Of a stretch of DNA of 64,000 nt, positions 26,249 through 35,649 are shown piece after piece (within the stretch, counting starts at the first letter, position 1; the number at the start of each line of letters is the position of its first letter). A program made the position numbers and the translations under genes. This DNA is from Streptomyces zagrosensis (GTDB lineage: Bacteria; Actinomycetota; Actinomycetes; Streptomycetales; Streptomycetaceae): contig NZ_JACHJL010000009.1 in assembly GCF_014203645.1 (NCBI RefSeq), forward strand, positions 293,493 through 357,492. Reading direction: 5' to 3'. The notes under the pieces are model-generated. The model worked only from the letters and a program-made list of their open reading frames with translations, had not been told where the DNA came from and made no database searches.

Positions 26249-26782
26249 GTGACGAGCCAACCGACCGTAAGCACCGGCTGGAGTGAGCGGGTCGATCCGC
26301 CACTGACCGGAGGCGAGCGCGAGTCTCTGCGCGCCTACCTCGACTTCCACCGGGCGACCCTCGCCATGAAGTGCGAGGGCTTGACCGACGACGAGTTGCG
26401 ACGGCAGTCCATGCCACCGTCCGCACTCTCGTTGCTCGGCCTGGTACGGCACATGGCGGAGGTGGAGCGCGCCTGGTTCCGCCGGGTGATCAACGCGGAA
26501 GACATTGCGCACGTCTGGTCGGACAAGGGCGACTACCAGGAGGCGTACGACGCGACTACGGCCTCCGCGCCAAAGGCGTTCGACGCCTGGCATGCGGAGG
26601 TTGCACACGCTCGCCGTATCGAGCGGGCGGCCACCTCGCTTGAGGTGACCGGCCACCAACCTCGGTGGGGTGCAGACGTGTCACTGCGACTGGTGATGCT
26701 GCATATGATCCACGAGTACGCCCGGCACAACGGGCACGCGGACTTCCTGCGCGAAGGCATCGACGGCAGCGTGGGAGCCTAA
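26249..26782 (+). CDS. DinB-fold DUF664 protein
   Basis: 177 residues. Four-helix DinB/YfiT-like fold with metal-site histidines in LLGLVRHMAEVERAWF and MLHMIHEYARHNGHADFLRE, the DUF664 hallmark. Relatives in actinomycetes are mycothiol-dependent S-transferases for detoxification; the exact substrate is unknown. GTG 26249 has CCGGAGA 6 bp upstream. Monocistronic, divergent from the AurF-type gene with a roughly 250-base GC-rich gap that shows no other gene. Confidence 0.9.
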   Translation: MTSQPTVSTGWSERVDPPLTGGERESLRAYLDFHRATLAMKCEGLTDDELRRQSMPPSALSLLGLVRHMAEVERAWFRRVINAEDIAHVWSDKGDYQEAYDATTASAPKAFDAWHAEVAHARRIERAATSLEVTGHQPRWGADVSLRLVMLHMIHEYARHNGHADFLREGIDGSVGA

Positions 26783-26830
26783 AACGCACACCGCTGCGGC
26801 CGGCCCTGCCCGGCACCTCGCGCCTCACTT

Positions 26831-26936
26831 CCGCGCCGCGCGCTCTGTAGTTCCCGCGCCGTGCGCTGCGTTACCCCGCGCCGCGCGCTGTGTTTTTCCG
26901 CGCTGCGCGCCGTGTTTTTTCGCGCCGCGCGCTACC
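26831..26936. repeat. Five imperfect 22-bp repeats, each ending in a T-rich stretch
   Basis: A unit of the form CCGCGCCGCGCGCT followed by a short T-rich tail occurs five times, with tails GTTTTT and GTTTTTT in the third and fourth copies. The block lies between convergent genes. The self-complementary GCGC core plus T-run makes each unit resemble a minimal terminator. Confidence 0.75.
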
Positions 26937-26946
26937 TTGTCGGGCT

Positions 26947-27729
26947 TCAGACGGTCTTCACCAGCCCGTCGTCGATGCGAATGTCAGTGCCGGCCATGCT
27001 GGCGGCGTGCTCGGAGAGCAGAAAGGCGACCAGAGCGCCGATGTGGGCCGGTTCCGCGATGTGTCCGGTCGTCAGTCGGAACCGGGCGGGCAGCCGGTGG
27101 ACGACCTCTTCCTGTGGTACGTCGAGCACGGTAGCGAGGATCGCGCCGGGCCCGTCCGGATCAGTCCAGCGCTCGATGTTGATGGGTCCGGGTGACACGG
27201 TCAGGGCGCGCACGCCCTGGGGGCCGAACTCCTCGTCCAGCGCCTTGGTCAGCGCGTTGAGCGCGGCCTTGGCCGCCCCGTAGTCCACCGTCGTCGCAGC
27301 CGGCACGCGGGCCGCGGTCGAGGAGATGTTGACGATGGCGCCCCGGCGCTCGATGAGATGGGGCAGCGCGGCGCGGGTGACGCGTACGGTGCTGAAGAGA
27401 TTGAAATTCAACGTGTGTTGCCACTCGGCGTCATCCAGGGCGAGGAATCCGCCGGCGTTGTAGGTGTCCTTGCCTCCGACGTTGTTGATGACGAAGTCGA
27501 GTCCGCCGAGCGTATCGACGGCCCTTTCGATGAGGTTGGGCGGCCCGTCAGGGGTGGTGACATCGCACACGACCGGTACGGCGCCCGAGTCCTTGAGCGC
27601 GGGTGTGATCGTACGGGCGCAGCCGACCACCCGTACGCCCTCTGCGAGGAGGGCCCTCGCGATGGCGAGTCCGGTTCCCCGGCTGGCTCCGGTGACGACG
27701 GCGGTCTTGTTCGCGAGCTGAAGATCCAT
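26947..27729 (-). CDS. Short-chain dehydrogenase/reductase
   Basis: 260 residues, classical SDR. Cofactor motif VVTGASRGTGLAIA (TGxxxGxG), NNVGG (NNAG-like), the catalytic Ser in IVNISSTAA, and YGAAKAALN with Tyr and Lys. It uses NAD(P)H on an unknown alcohol/ketone. Start at ATG 27729, where the fold begins; an upstream in-frame GTG adds four residues. Monocistronic. Confidence 0.93.
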   Translation of the reverse strand: MDLQLANKTAVVTGASRGTGLAIARALLAEGVRVVGCARTITPALKDSGAVPVVCDVTTPDGPPNLIERAVDTLGGLDFVINNVGGKDTYNAGGFLALDDAEWQHTLNFNLFSTVRVTRAALPHLIERRGAIVNISSTAARVPAATTVDYGAAKAALNALTKALDEEFGPQGVRALTVSPGPINIERWTDPDGPGAILATVLDVPQEEVVHRLPARFRLTTGHIAEPAHIGALVAFLLSEHAASMAGTDIRIDDGLVKTV

Positions 27730-27749
27730 GGCGTGGGGCACTTTCTACG

Positions 27750-28180
27750 CAGCGTCCGCGAAGGGCCTTCGCGAGGCGAACGACGGTGAATGGTGGTGAG
27801 GCCTGCGGAAGCTACCCAGGTGTAATCAGTCATAAGCAAAGAGTGCGCATGGGTTGCAGTAGATGGTTCACCGAGCCCCGGCGCGTGCGCGCGCACGCCC
27901 CCGAAGTGGGCGCGCCCTTACCCGGCTTACCCGGCTTACCCGGCTTACCCGGCGCCGCCCCCGACCAGCGCTGCTCCCGGGTGGCCTTCTCCCCAGCCAG
28001 CGGCGCCCCCAGCCAGCGGTGCCCTCAAGCAGCCCGGCCCCACAAGCCGCCAACGCACGCGCTCGCCACGCCCCTGCACGTAGCGTCCCTCTACGCAGCC
28101 CTTCCACGTGGCGCCACTGCACATAACACCCCGCCCGTAACGCGCGTGCGCGGACGGCATGGTGCGGCTACTTTCGCCGC
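27750..28180. other. Intergenic stretch with low-complexity DNA, no gene
   Basis: About 430 bases between divergent genes, GC-rich with alternating-frame bias. It contains the 9-bp repeat listed separately and nothing else I can support. Confidence 0.5.
27918..27953. repeat. 9-bp tandem repeat, four exact copies
   Basis: TTACCCGGC repeated four times. Confidence 0.9.
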
Positions 28181-29164
28181 ATGAAGGATCGGCCAGAAGC
28201 GCTCGATGACCACACATTGTGGCAAGCTCTGGACGCTTGGGGGATCGGGGCCGTGACCCTGGCGTACGCGCCCGTTGGCTTCGGCGACCAGCACTGGATT
28301 GCCGAGTCGGACGAGGGACGCGCGTACTTCGTCACCGTTGCGAATCTCGCACACAAGGATCAGTGGGGCAGTGGGCCCGAGGCCGCCCTCGACGGGTTGC
28401 GCCGGGCGATGGACACCACCGCCGCGCTGCGCGCGCAGCCCGGAGCCGACTTCGTCGTCGCCCCGCTGACCACATCGGCCGGGGAAACGATCCGCCCGCT
28501 GGGCACTCACTATGCGCTCAGTGTCTTCCCGTACGAGAGCGGGGAGCCGGGCGAGTTCGGGCAGCCGCTGTCCGCCGAGGAGCGCGGCCGAGTCGTGGAC
28601 ACGCTCGCCGTTCTGCACGGCAGTACGGTTCCCCACCGCATTCCCGAGTTGTCGCCGGCACTGTCGGTGCGCGGCCCGTTGGAGCAGGCGCTGACCGCGG
28701 CGCAGTCCCCCTGGCACGGTGGGCCGTTTTCGGAGCCGGCACGGGAGTTGATCGCGGCGGCCGGAGAGACCCTGCGCGGACAACTGGCGACGTTCGATCG
28801 GCTGGTCGGCGAGGTGACCGCGCAGGGCGCCCACCGCGTGGTGACGCACGGCGAGCCGCATCCTGGCAACGTGTTGCGGCGCGGAGATCGGCTGCTGCTC
28901 GTGGATTGGGACACGGTGGGGTTCGCCGTACCGGAGCGTGATCTGTGGTTGGCGGCTGCCGGTCCCGCGGAGCTTGACCGGTACGCGCGAGCCACCGGCC
29001 ACCCGCCGGACCCTGCCGCGCTCGCTTTGTACGCACTGCGCTGGGAGTTGGAGGACGTCGCGAGCTACCTGGGCTGGTTCCGCGCGCCGCATGAGCGCAC
29101 GCCGGATACCGAACTAGCCTGGGCCGCGCTCAGTGCGACCGTACGGGGGTGGCTGACGCCCTGA
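28181..29164 (+). CDS. Aminoglycoside-phosphotransferase-like kinase (APH superfamily)
   Basis: 327 residues. Kinase signs: the catalytic loop VVTHGEPHPGNVL, in which the Brenner motif reads HGEPHPGN with Glu in place of the usual Asp, and the metal site LLLVDWDTVGF. The N-terminal lobe is only weakly similar to classical resistance enzymes. Family members phosphorylate aminoglycosides, choline or other alcohols; which applies here is unknown. ATG 28181 has no clear Shine-Dalgarno and may be leaderless. Monocistronic. Confidence 0.8.
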   Translation: MKDRPEALDDHTLWQALDAWGIGAVTLAYAPVGFGDQHWIAESDEGRAYFVTVANLAHKDQWGSGPEAALDGLRRAMDTTAALRAQPGADFVVAPLTTSAGETIRPLGTHYALSVFPYESGEPGEFGQPLSAEERGRVVDTLAVLHGSTVPHRIPELSPALSVRGPLEQALTAAQSPWHGGPFSEPARELIAAAGETLRGQLATFDRLVGEVTAQGAHRVVTHGEPHPGNVLRRGDRLLLVDWDTVGFAVPERDLWLAAAGPAELDRYARATGHPPDPAALALYALRWELEDVASYLGWFRAPHERTPDTELAWAALSATVRGWLTP

Positions 29165-29417
29165 CTTCCCCGCGCGCTACGTACGCATGCGCCGTACGCA
29201 CCCCTAGCCACCCCCGTCGCCGCCGGGTGCCGGTGGCGACATTCGGCGGGCCGCACTGACCCCCTGTGTGTGCGCCTGACGTGCCCCCCTATTCACCACT
29301 ACCCGCTCCACGCCCTCCGGTTGCTGACGGATCAAGGTCGGGAAGGCTGAGCAGGCCGAGGCAGGCACTTGGGAGCGCTGCCACGGCGGCATGTTCGAAG
29401 CGCGGGGAAGGGGTGGC

Positions 29418-30518
29418 ATGAGGGTCAGAAAGAAGGGCTGGTACGACCGGGGGGAAGCGGGCCTGCCCCCGTCAATGGCGCAGCTGGCGCCCAGGGGACC
29501 CTACGCGGACGGCTGGTTCGCTCTGGCCGCGAGCAGCGAGTTGCAGCGGGGGAAGGTGCTCACCCGGCGGCTCATGGGTGAGGACGTGGTGCTGTATCGC
29601 TCGGCTAGCGGGCGGGTTCGCGCAACTGAGGCTCACTGCCCGCACATGGGGGCGCACCTCGGCTATGGCGCCACGGTGTGTGGCGAGGACATCGTCTGTC
29701 CCTTCCACCACTTCCAGTTCGGCCCGGACGGTATGTGCTCGAAGACCGGGTACGGCACCGCGGCGCCCAAGGCCAGGCTGCTCACGATGGAGTGCACCGA
29801 GGTCGAGGGCCTGGTCTTCGTGTGGCGGCATGCGCTGGGCAAGCCCTCGTCATGGGAGATCGACACCCGCTCGTCCGTGGGGTTCTCCCCGCCGTACAGC
29901 ACCGTGCGGGCGCTGGTGGAGTGCCCGCAGGATGTCATCGAGAACATCGTGGATTACGGGCACTTCTTGCCGACTCACGGCATTCGAGCCGAGATCGTCG
30001 AGGAGCCGTGGTTCGACGGCGTCCGGATGGGGACCACCTATCGGTTCCACCAGGCCAAGGGCGAAAAGGATGCGGCGCGGGTCTCGTCGATCGCGCCGAA
30101 GGTGAAGGTCATCGTCCAGGGCATTGGCGTGGGGTACACGGAGATCGAGGTCCCTCAGTTCGGTCTGTACATGCGGACCCGGTTCGCCGTCACTCCCGTG
30201 GACCCCGCCCATGCGGATCTGCGCCTAACTACGAGCGCACGGGTTACCAAGCTCGGTGGCGGACGGATTGCCGGCTCTCTCTCCCCCCTGGTCGCCAGGG
30301 CGCTTACCGGGCTTTTCTGGTACGACACTAGGAAAGACTTCCCCATTTGGGAACACCGCAGGTACGCCCAACAGCCTCGCTTGGCCAAGGGGGACGGGCC
30401 GATTGTGAAGTTTCGGCGCTGGAGTAAGCAGTTCTACAGCGTATTGGAGGACAGCGCTGGTGCGCTGAATACCGAGGACGCGACGGCTCACAACGAACCG
30501 CCGACGCCTGACGCCTGA
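29418..30518 (+). CDS. Rieske [2Fe-2S] non-haem iron oxygenase (first of tandem pair)
   Basis: 366 residues. N-terminal Rieske domain: C74-x-H76 and C94-x2-H97 bind the cluster. The C-terminal domain has the mononuclear iron site N176-x2-D179-x2-H182-x4-H187 (NIVDYGHFLPTH). Such oxygenases hydroxylate, desaturate or cyclise a substrate with electrons from a separate reductase, not encoded here. Overall architecture resembles the KshA/cholesterol-7-desaturase side of the family. ATG 29418 has GGGGAAGGGG upstream. The next gene, 59 bp away, is a paralogue with the same residue spacing. Confidence 0.93.
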   Translation: MRVRKKGWYDRGEAGLPPSMAQLAPRGPYADGWFALAASSELQRGKVLTRRLMGEDVVLYRSASGRVRATEAHCPHMGAHLGYGATVCGEDIVCPFHHFQFGPDGMCSKTGYGTAAPKARLLTMECTEVEGLVFVWRHALGKPSSWEIDTRSSVGFSPPYSTVRALVECPQDVIENIVDYGHFLPTHGIRAEIVEEPWFDGVRMGTTYRFHQAKGEKDAARVSSIAPKVKVIVQGIGVGYTEIEVPQFGLYMRTRFAVTPVDPAHADLRLTTSARVTKLGGGRIAGSLSPLVARALTGLFWYDTRKDFPIWEHRRYAQQPRLAKGDGPIVKFRRWSKQFYSVLEDSAGALNTEDATAHNEPPTPDA

Positions 30519-30577
30519 TGTCTGACGCTCGATGTGCCAGTGCTTAACGCCTAGCGAGGAATGAAGGGTGCACCACC

Positions 30578-31696
30578 ATGAACGTAGGAAATCGACGTAC
30601 GTCTGATCCGGTGCAGCCGGCGTTGCCGGCGTCGCAGGAGCACCCGACGCCCAGTCTTCCGTATCCCGACGGGTGGTTCGCGGTGGCCACGAGTGACGAG
30701 GTGAAGCCGGGGAAGGTGGTGAATCGGCGGTTGCGGGGCCAGGACGTGGTCCTTTACCGCACCACAGGTGGGCGGTTGAACGTCATTCGGCCGTTCTGCC
30801 CGCACTTGGGGGCGCACCTTGGGCATGGTGGAACGGTGCAGGGCGACAATCTCGTCTGCCCCTTCCATCATTTCCAGTTCGCTCCGGACGGAAGGTGCGT
30901 CAAAACTGGATACGGTACGCCTCCGCCCAAGGCTCAGTTGTCCGCGCTGCATTTTTGCGAGGTGGATCATCTCGTCTTTGTGTGGGCCCACACCGAGGGA
31001 AAGCCGCCCCAGTGGGACGTAGAAGGGCTGTTGGGTTCGGACTTCCCCAAGCCGCACATCACCCCGCGATCGCTGCTGGCCCATCCCCAGGATGTCGTGG
31101 AGAACTTCATCGATGTCGGCCACTTCGGCCCGCTGCATGGAATCGCCGTGGAGGCCGTGGAAGGCCCGCTGTTCGAGGGGCGCCGGTTGGAGGTCGAGTA
31201 CCGGCTTTGCCCATCCGGAAAGGGATCGGGCAAGCGGTATTCCACGCTCCCGACGATGCGCGTCATCTCGGATGGGCTCGGCAATATTCAGGTGAAGGCC
31301 GATCAGATGAAGTTCGGCTTCGATATGCGGGCCCGCATCTGTGTGACGCCTGTAGAGGCCACCCGTAGCGACCTGCGCGTGTCCGTCGCCCTACGACCCA
31401 CGGGACCGGGGCGCCGGCGGGTAGCCGGCGTGGTGGCCACCCTGGCTCCCAAGGTGTTCGCGCGGGCGGCTGCGGCCGACACCAAGCGGGACGCCGCCAT
31501 CTGGGCCCACAGCAGCTACGTGGAGCGCCCCCGGCTCGCGAAGGGGGACGGCCCGATCATGCCGTTCAGGCGCTGGGCCGGGCAGTTCTACAGCGGCGAC
31601 GGCGCACCTGGCAGCAACGTACCCGCGGTGACGGACGTACCTGCGGTGGCCGACGCGCCCGCGGCGAACGACGCGTCCGTGGTGACCGATGGCTGA
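30578..31696 (+). CDS. Rieske [2Fe-2S] non-haem iron oxygenase (second of tandem pair)
   Basis: 372 residues, paralogous to the preceding gene over its whole length. Cluster ligands are again at C74, H76, C94, H97 and the iron site at N176, D179, H182, H187 (NFIDVGHFGPLH). The C-terminal thirty residues are a degenerate Val/Ala/Asp repeat absent from the neighbour. Both genes probably share an operon and act on related substrates or in sequence. The start is ATG 30578 with only a weak GAAGG 12 bp or more upstream. Confidence 0.93.
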   Translation: MNVGNRRTSDPVQPALPASQEHPTPSLPYPDGWFAVATSDEVKPGKVVNRRLRGQDVVLYRTTGGRLNVIRPFCPHLGAHLGHGGTVQGDNLVCPFHHFQFAPDGRCVKTGYGTPPPKAQLSALHFCEVDHLVFVWAHTEGKPPQWDVEGLLGSDFPKPHITPRSLLAHPQDVVENFIDVGHFGPLHGIAVEAVEGPLFEGRRLEVEYRLCPSGKGSGKRYSTLPTMRVISDGLGNIQVKADQMKFGFDMRARICVTPVEATRSDLRVSVALRPTGPGRRRVAGVVATLAPKVFARAAAADTKRDAAIWAHSSYVERPRLAKGDGPIMPFRRWAGQFYSGDGAPGSNVPAVTDVPAVADAPAANDASVVTDG

Positions 31697-31800
31697 GCGC
31701 GCAGCGGGTCGAGGCGCTCCGGCCGGCCTTGCCGCGACCGAAGAGCCAGGGCTACGGATTGAGCTTTCCCGAGATCCGCCAGTCGCCGCACAATGGGATC

Positions 31801-32310
31801 ATGATCACGAGGCTGACGCGACTCGATGAACTGCCGGCGCTCCAGGACATCGAGCGGGCGGCGGGGGAGTGCTTCCGGAGCGTGGGCATGGCGGAGATCG
31901 CCGATGACGAACCGCCCACCCTCACCGAACTCACCCACTATCAGCGGACGGGTCGCTCTTGGGTCACCGCGGACGACGGTGATCGGCCGGTGGCGTACGT
32001 GCTGACCGAGCCGGTGGACGGGCGAGTGCACATCGAGCAGCTCTCGGTACACCCGGACGCGTCCCGGCAGGGCGTCGGGCGGGCCATGATCGACCACCTG
32101 GCGGCGCGGGCCGCGGCAGCGGGGCTGCACGGGATGACGTTGACGACCTTCGCCGACGTGCCCTGGAACGCGCCGTACTACGCGCATCGGTGCGGGTTTC
32201 GTGTGCTGCCCGAGGCGGAGGTGACGCCCGGGCTACGGGAGATTCGACGCCGGGAAGCCGAGCTTGGGCTCGATCGTTGGCCACGGGTGTGCATGCTGCG
32301 CGAGCTGTGA
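31801..32310 (+). CDS. GNAT-family N-acetyltransferase
   Basis: 169 residues. GNAT core: VHIEQLSVHPDASRQGVGRAMIDHL carries the acetyl-CoA pyrophosphate loop (Q/RxxGxG/A), and PWNAPYYAHRCGFRVL is the C-terminal motif. It transfers an acetyl group from acetyl-CoA to an unknown amine. ATG 31801 is chosen because the fold starts there; the frame is open upstream. About 100 bp after the second Rieske gene, same strand. Confidence 0.9.
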   Translation: MITRLTRLDELPALQDIERAAGECFRSVGMAEIADDEPPTLTELTHYQRTGRSWVTADDGDRPVAYVLTEPVDGRVHIEQLSVHPDASRQGVGRAMIDHLAARAAAAGLHGMTLTTFADVPWNAPYYAHRCGFRVLPEAEVTPGLREIRRREAELGLDRWPRVCMLREL

Positions 32311-32350
32311 CCGGGTCGTGCTGTGGGATCGGTTCCTTAGGGCCGGCCGT

Positions 32351-33256
32351 TCACGCCGTGTCAGCCGGCCCGAAGGACGCCGAGCGAGCCAGCCAGCGGC
32401 CCGCGTGTTGACTGACCTCGATGGGGCGACCGAAGCAGGCCGTCAACCCCGCGTCCGTCAGGACATCGGGCGCCGGGCCCTGCGCCTGCACCCGGCCATC
32501 GCGTAGCAGTAGCGCATGGCCGATGCTTGGCGACAGCTCTTCCAGGTGATGGGTCACGGTGACCGTGGCCAAGTGCGGCCGTGCATCGGCCAATTGACGC
32601 ATGGTGTCGATCAGGTCTTCTCGCGACGGCAGGTCGAGCGCGTTGAACGGCTCGTCGAGCAGCAGCAGTTGACAGTTCGGCCGGCCGGACTCGGCGCCTG
32701 GGTCGGCCATCAGCGCGCGAGCGATGAGGATGCGCGCCCGCTGGCCGCCTGAGCACACGCCGTAGGGCCGATCCGCCAACTCCTTGCACCCCAACTCGGC
32801 GAGGAGTGCGCCGGCCCGCTCGCGGGTGGCATCGTCGTACGAGCGCCACAGCGGTTGCACGGTGCCGGTTGCCCCGGTCAGTGCGACGGTGAGCCCCGTC
32901 GCGTCCTGCGGGACCTTCTGCGCCGATGACACCAGGCCGATGCGGGCACGAAGGCCCCGGACGTCCACCTGGCCAAGTCGGTGACCGAGGACATCGACCG
33001 TGCCGCTGGTGGGGTGCATGAGCGCGCCGATCAGCCGGAGCACCGTGGTCTTGCCGGCGCCGTTGGCGCCCAGCAACGCCCAGTGCTCGCCGGGGTGGAT
33101 GGCCCAGTTGATGTCGTCCAGGATGACCTGTCCGGTGGTGGGCCTGCGTACGGCCACCGCGTTGAGGCAGGCCACGGCGGCGCTGTTGCTGCCCCCGCCG
33201 GGCGCCCCGGGGCTCCCGGTGGCCACCTCGCGCACTCGCTTCGTACCGCTCGTCAT
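32351..33256 (-). CDS. ABC transporter ATP-binding protein (solitary)
   Basis: 301 residues. Complete nucleotide-binding domain: Walker A GANGAGKTT, signature CSGGQRARILIARAL, Walker B LLLLDEPFNALD and the H-loop VTVTHHLEEL. The ModF/YlmA-like single-domain architecture has no permease gene next to it, so the partner is elsewhere or it has a non-transport role. ATG 33256 has GAGGAGG at 5 bp. Convergent with the GNAT gene. Confidence 0.93.
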   Translation of the reverse strand: MTSGTKRVREVATGSPGAPGGGSNSAAVACLNAVAVRRPTTGQVILDDINWAIHPGEHWALLGANGAGKTTVLRLIGALMHPTSGTVDVLGHRLGQVDVRGLRARIGLVSSAQKVPQDATGLTVALTGATGTVQPLWRSYDDATRERAGALLAELGCKELADRPYGVCSGGQRARILIARALMADPGAESGRPNCQLLLLDEPFNALDLPSREDLIDTMRQLADARPHLATVTVTHHLEELSPSIGHALLLRDGRVQAQGPAPDVLTDAGLTACFGRPIEVSQHAGRWLARSASFGPADTA

Positions 33257-33418
33257 GCCGCCTCCTCGCGTGCGGTGTCCGTGTCCGTGACGCACAGCAG
33301 GGTAGGGGCGGCCTCCGGGGCCGTGGCCGTGCTCGCCAGCTTGCGCTGGAGGCTAGTTGTACGGGCCATCGGCGTGGGCAGGTGTCCGATCTGTGGACGG
33401 CGGCGCAGGGCGCGCCGG

Positions 33419-34576
33419 CTAGCCTGCCGCCTCCCAGCCCGCCGTGTGCACGCGGTCCACCGCGTGCGCCGACGCCGGTGTGATGTGCTCGGTGAAAAGC
33501 CGGGCCACCAGTTCGCCGCGGCTGGCCACGCCGACCTTGGCCAGCACCGACTTGATGTGGTCGCGCACCGTATGCCCGGTGATGTGGAGCCGCTGCGCGA
33601 TCTCGGCGGTCGGCAGGCCGCTGGCGACAAGACGGGTGACCTCAAGCTCCCGCTTGGTCAGTTCGTACGTCTCCACGATGATCGCGGCCACCTCGGATGC
33701 GGCGGCAGGTTCGATCATGACCGCGGTGAACGCGTCATCACCAGTGAGCCGGCTCGCGTGGCACACGAGCCAGCGCCCATCTCGGCGGCGGACCCGCACA
33801 CGACCCGCCCCGGCGGCGGCGAGTGTGGCGATCCACATCGGGATGGGCATGGGCGCGGCTGCCCGCGCTGCGGGGCCCTCAGCGGGCACACCACCGACGC
33901 CAGCGATGTGCTCCCTGGCCTGTTCGTTGGCCGACACCAGGCGCCCGGAGCGGTCGAAGAGCAGCACGCCGGTCGCCTCCCCGAGCCCGCCGCCACCGGC
34001 TCCGGCCCCGGCTCCGGCCCCGGTCGCGGTCGCGGTGGGGACGCCCGTGGCACCGGGGCGCAAAAAGCCGCGTAGCCGGGAGGCCAGGGGGCTGGAGAGC
34101 CCGGCGAGCAGGTCGGTGTCCGCGCCGGTGAAGGCCGGTCGGCCAAGCGTGCGGAACAGGCTGACGGTGCCCCAGGGCCGCCCGGCGATCCGCAGCACGG
34201 CGCGCAGTTCGTCGCCGAAGTGGCGCGGACGCAGATAGGTGTCGTACAGCGGGCTGACCTCCGGCCGATCAGCGGTGCTCGCGCGCAGTGCGGCAGCCGG
34301 AACGGGGGCGTGCACGAGCGTACGGAACGGGTTGACCGTGCCCGGGTCGGCTTCGCTGGTCCAAAACACCGCACAGCCGCCCTCATCGATGTTCTCCACC
34401 CGGATCGGCGCGGCGATCAGCCCGGTCAGTGGGTCGGTCGCCCGCCACACCGCCGCATCGAAGGGGAGCAGCCGGGACAGCCGCGTGGAGGCGGTCGCGA
34501 AGAGCGTGAGCGCATCGGGCGCCTCGGCGGCGCGAGAGAGCAGTTCCTCGCGCTTCCATGCGTCAGGCCGAACCAT
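33419..34576 (-). CDS. LuxR-family regulator with GAF-like sensor region
   Basis: 385 residues. The C-terminal HTH (about 305-365) reads LTKRELEVTRLVASGLPTAEIAQRLHI then HTVRDHIKSVLAKVGVASRGELVA, typical of LuxR/NarL. The N-terminal 170 residues form a GAF-like domain, followed by a Gly/Ala run and a PAS-like part. Targets unknown. ATG 34576 with AAGG upstream. It lies just upstream of, and in line with, the ABC ATPase gene. Confidence 0.9.
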   Translation of the reverse strand: MVRPDAWKREELLSRAAEAPDALTLFATASTRLSRLLPFDAAVWRATDPLTGLIAAPIRVENIDEGGCAVFWTSEADPGTVNPFRTLVHAPVPAAALRASTADRPEVSPLYDTYLRPRHFGDELRAVLRIAGRPWGTVSLFRTLGRPAFTGADTDLLAGLSSPLASRLRGFLRPGATGVPTATATGAGAGAGAGGGGLGEATGVLLFDRSGRLVSANEQAREHIAGVGGVPAEGPAARAAAPMPIPMWIATLAAAGAGRVRVRRRDGRWLVCHASRLTGDDAFTAVMIEPAAASEVAAIIVETYELTKRELEVTRLVASGLPTAEIAQRLHITGHTVRDHIKSVLAKVGVASRGELVARLFTEHITPASAHAVDRVHTAGWEAAG

Positions 34577-34660
34577 CGCCTTGTCGCCCTCCTGGATCTT
34601 CCCTGCTGGGTCTTCCCTGCGCCCGCAGGGCTCGGGCGCCGCGCGGTTGGCTGCGTCAAC

Positions 34661-35647
34661 CTAGGGGATGAGCAGAAGCTTCCCTGTGGTGCGCCGGGAG
34701 TGCAGATCCTCGTGGGCCCGGCGCGCCTCGCTGAGCGGGTACCGGCCACCGATATGCGCGCGTAGCCCGCCTGCGAGGGTGCGCGCGAACACGTCGTTGG
34801 CCCGGGTCAGCAACTCGGCCCGATCGCGGGTGTAGTGGGCGATGCCGGGCCGGGTGAGGTACAGGGAGCCGCCGTCCAGCAGCCGGCCAACATCGAACGC
34901 GTCCACCGGGCCGCTGGCCCCGCCCACCAGTGCCAGCGTGCCCCGGACACGCAGGCTGGCCAGGCTGTCGTCGAAGGTCGCGGCGCCGACCCCGTCGTAC
35001 ACCGCCGCCGCGCCCAGCCCATCGGTCAACTCCCGCACCCGAGCGGCGAACCCCTGGTAGCCCAGGACGGCGTCCGCCCCCGCGGCGCGGGCCACCGCCT
35101 CCTTTTGCGGTGTGGAAACGGTGGCGATGACGCGGGCCCCACGGGCGACGGCGTACTGCGTCACCATTCGGCCCAGACCCCCGGCGCCCGCGTGCACCAC
35201 GACGGTGTCGCCCGGCTGCACGCGGTAGGCGTCGTGGACGAGGTAGTGCGCGGTCATGCCCTGCATCACCACGGCAGCCGCGGTCTCGCTGTCGAGACCC
35301 TCAGGGATGGGCACCAGACGGTCGGCGGTGACGAGCGCACGCTGCGCGTACGTGCCCTGCGCGGTGCTCACCGAGCCGTCCATGGCCCAGGCCACCCGGT
35401 CGCCCACCGCGACGCCGGTGACATCGGGGCCGACCGCGGCGACCGTCCCGGCGGCTTCGACGCCCGGTACGAAGGGGGTGGGCATCGAGAAGGCACCACT
35501 GCGCTGGCTGAGCTCGATGAAGTTCACGCCGCTGGCGGCGATGTCCACCAGGGCCTGACCTGGGCCCGGGCTCTGCGGCTCTGGATGGGAGGTGACGGCC
35601 TGCAAAACCTCGGGCGAACCGTGTCGGGTGACGATAACGGCGTGCAT
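34661..35647 (-). CDS. NADPH:quinone oxidoreductase (zinc-less MDR family)
   Basis: 328 residues. N-terminal GroES-like domain with ASGVNFIELSQRSG and PFVPGVEAAGTV, then the Rossmann motif VVVHAGAGGLGRMVTQYA and the C-terminal LYLTRPGIAHYT typical of QOR enzymes. No zinc ligands. It performs NADPH-dependent reduction of quinones or enones. ATG 35647 with GAAAGCAG upstream. Same strand as the LuxR gene, 84 bp away. Confidence 0.93.
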   Translation of the reverse strand: MHAVIVTRHGSPEVLQAVTSHPEPQSPGPGQALVDIAASGVNFIELSQRSGAFSMPTPFVPGVEAAGTVAAVGPDVTGVAVGDRVAWAMDGSVSTAQGTYAQRALVTADRLVPIPEGLDSETAAAVVMQGMTAHYLVHDAYRVQPGDTVVVHAGAGGLGRMVTQYAVARGARVIATVSTPQKEAVARAAGADAVLGYQGFAARVRELTDGLGAAAVYDGVGAATFDDSLASLRVRGTLALVGGASGPVDAFDVGRLLDGGSLYLTRPGIAHYTRDRAELLTRANDVFARTLAGGLRAHIGGRYPLSEARRAHEDLHSRRTTGKLLLIP

Positions 35648-35649
35648 GA

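Noticed and set aside
29418..31696. Assignment of the Rieske pair to prodiginine-type RedG cyclases
   Set aside because: No other prodiginine genes are present and the visible motifs are common to many Rieske oxygenases.
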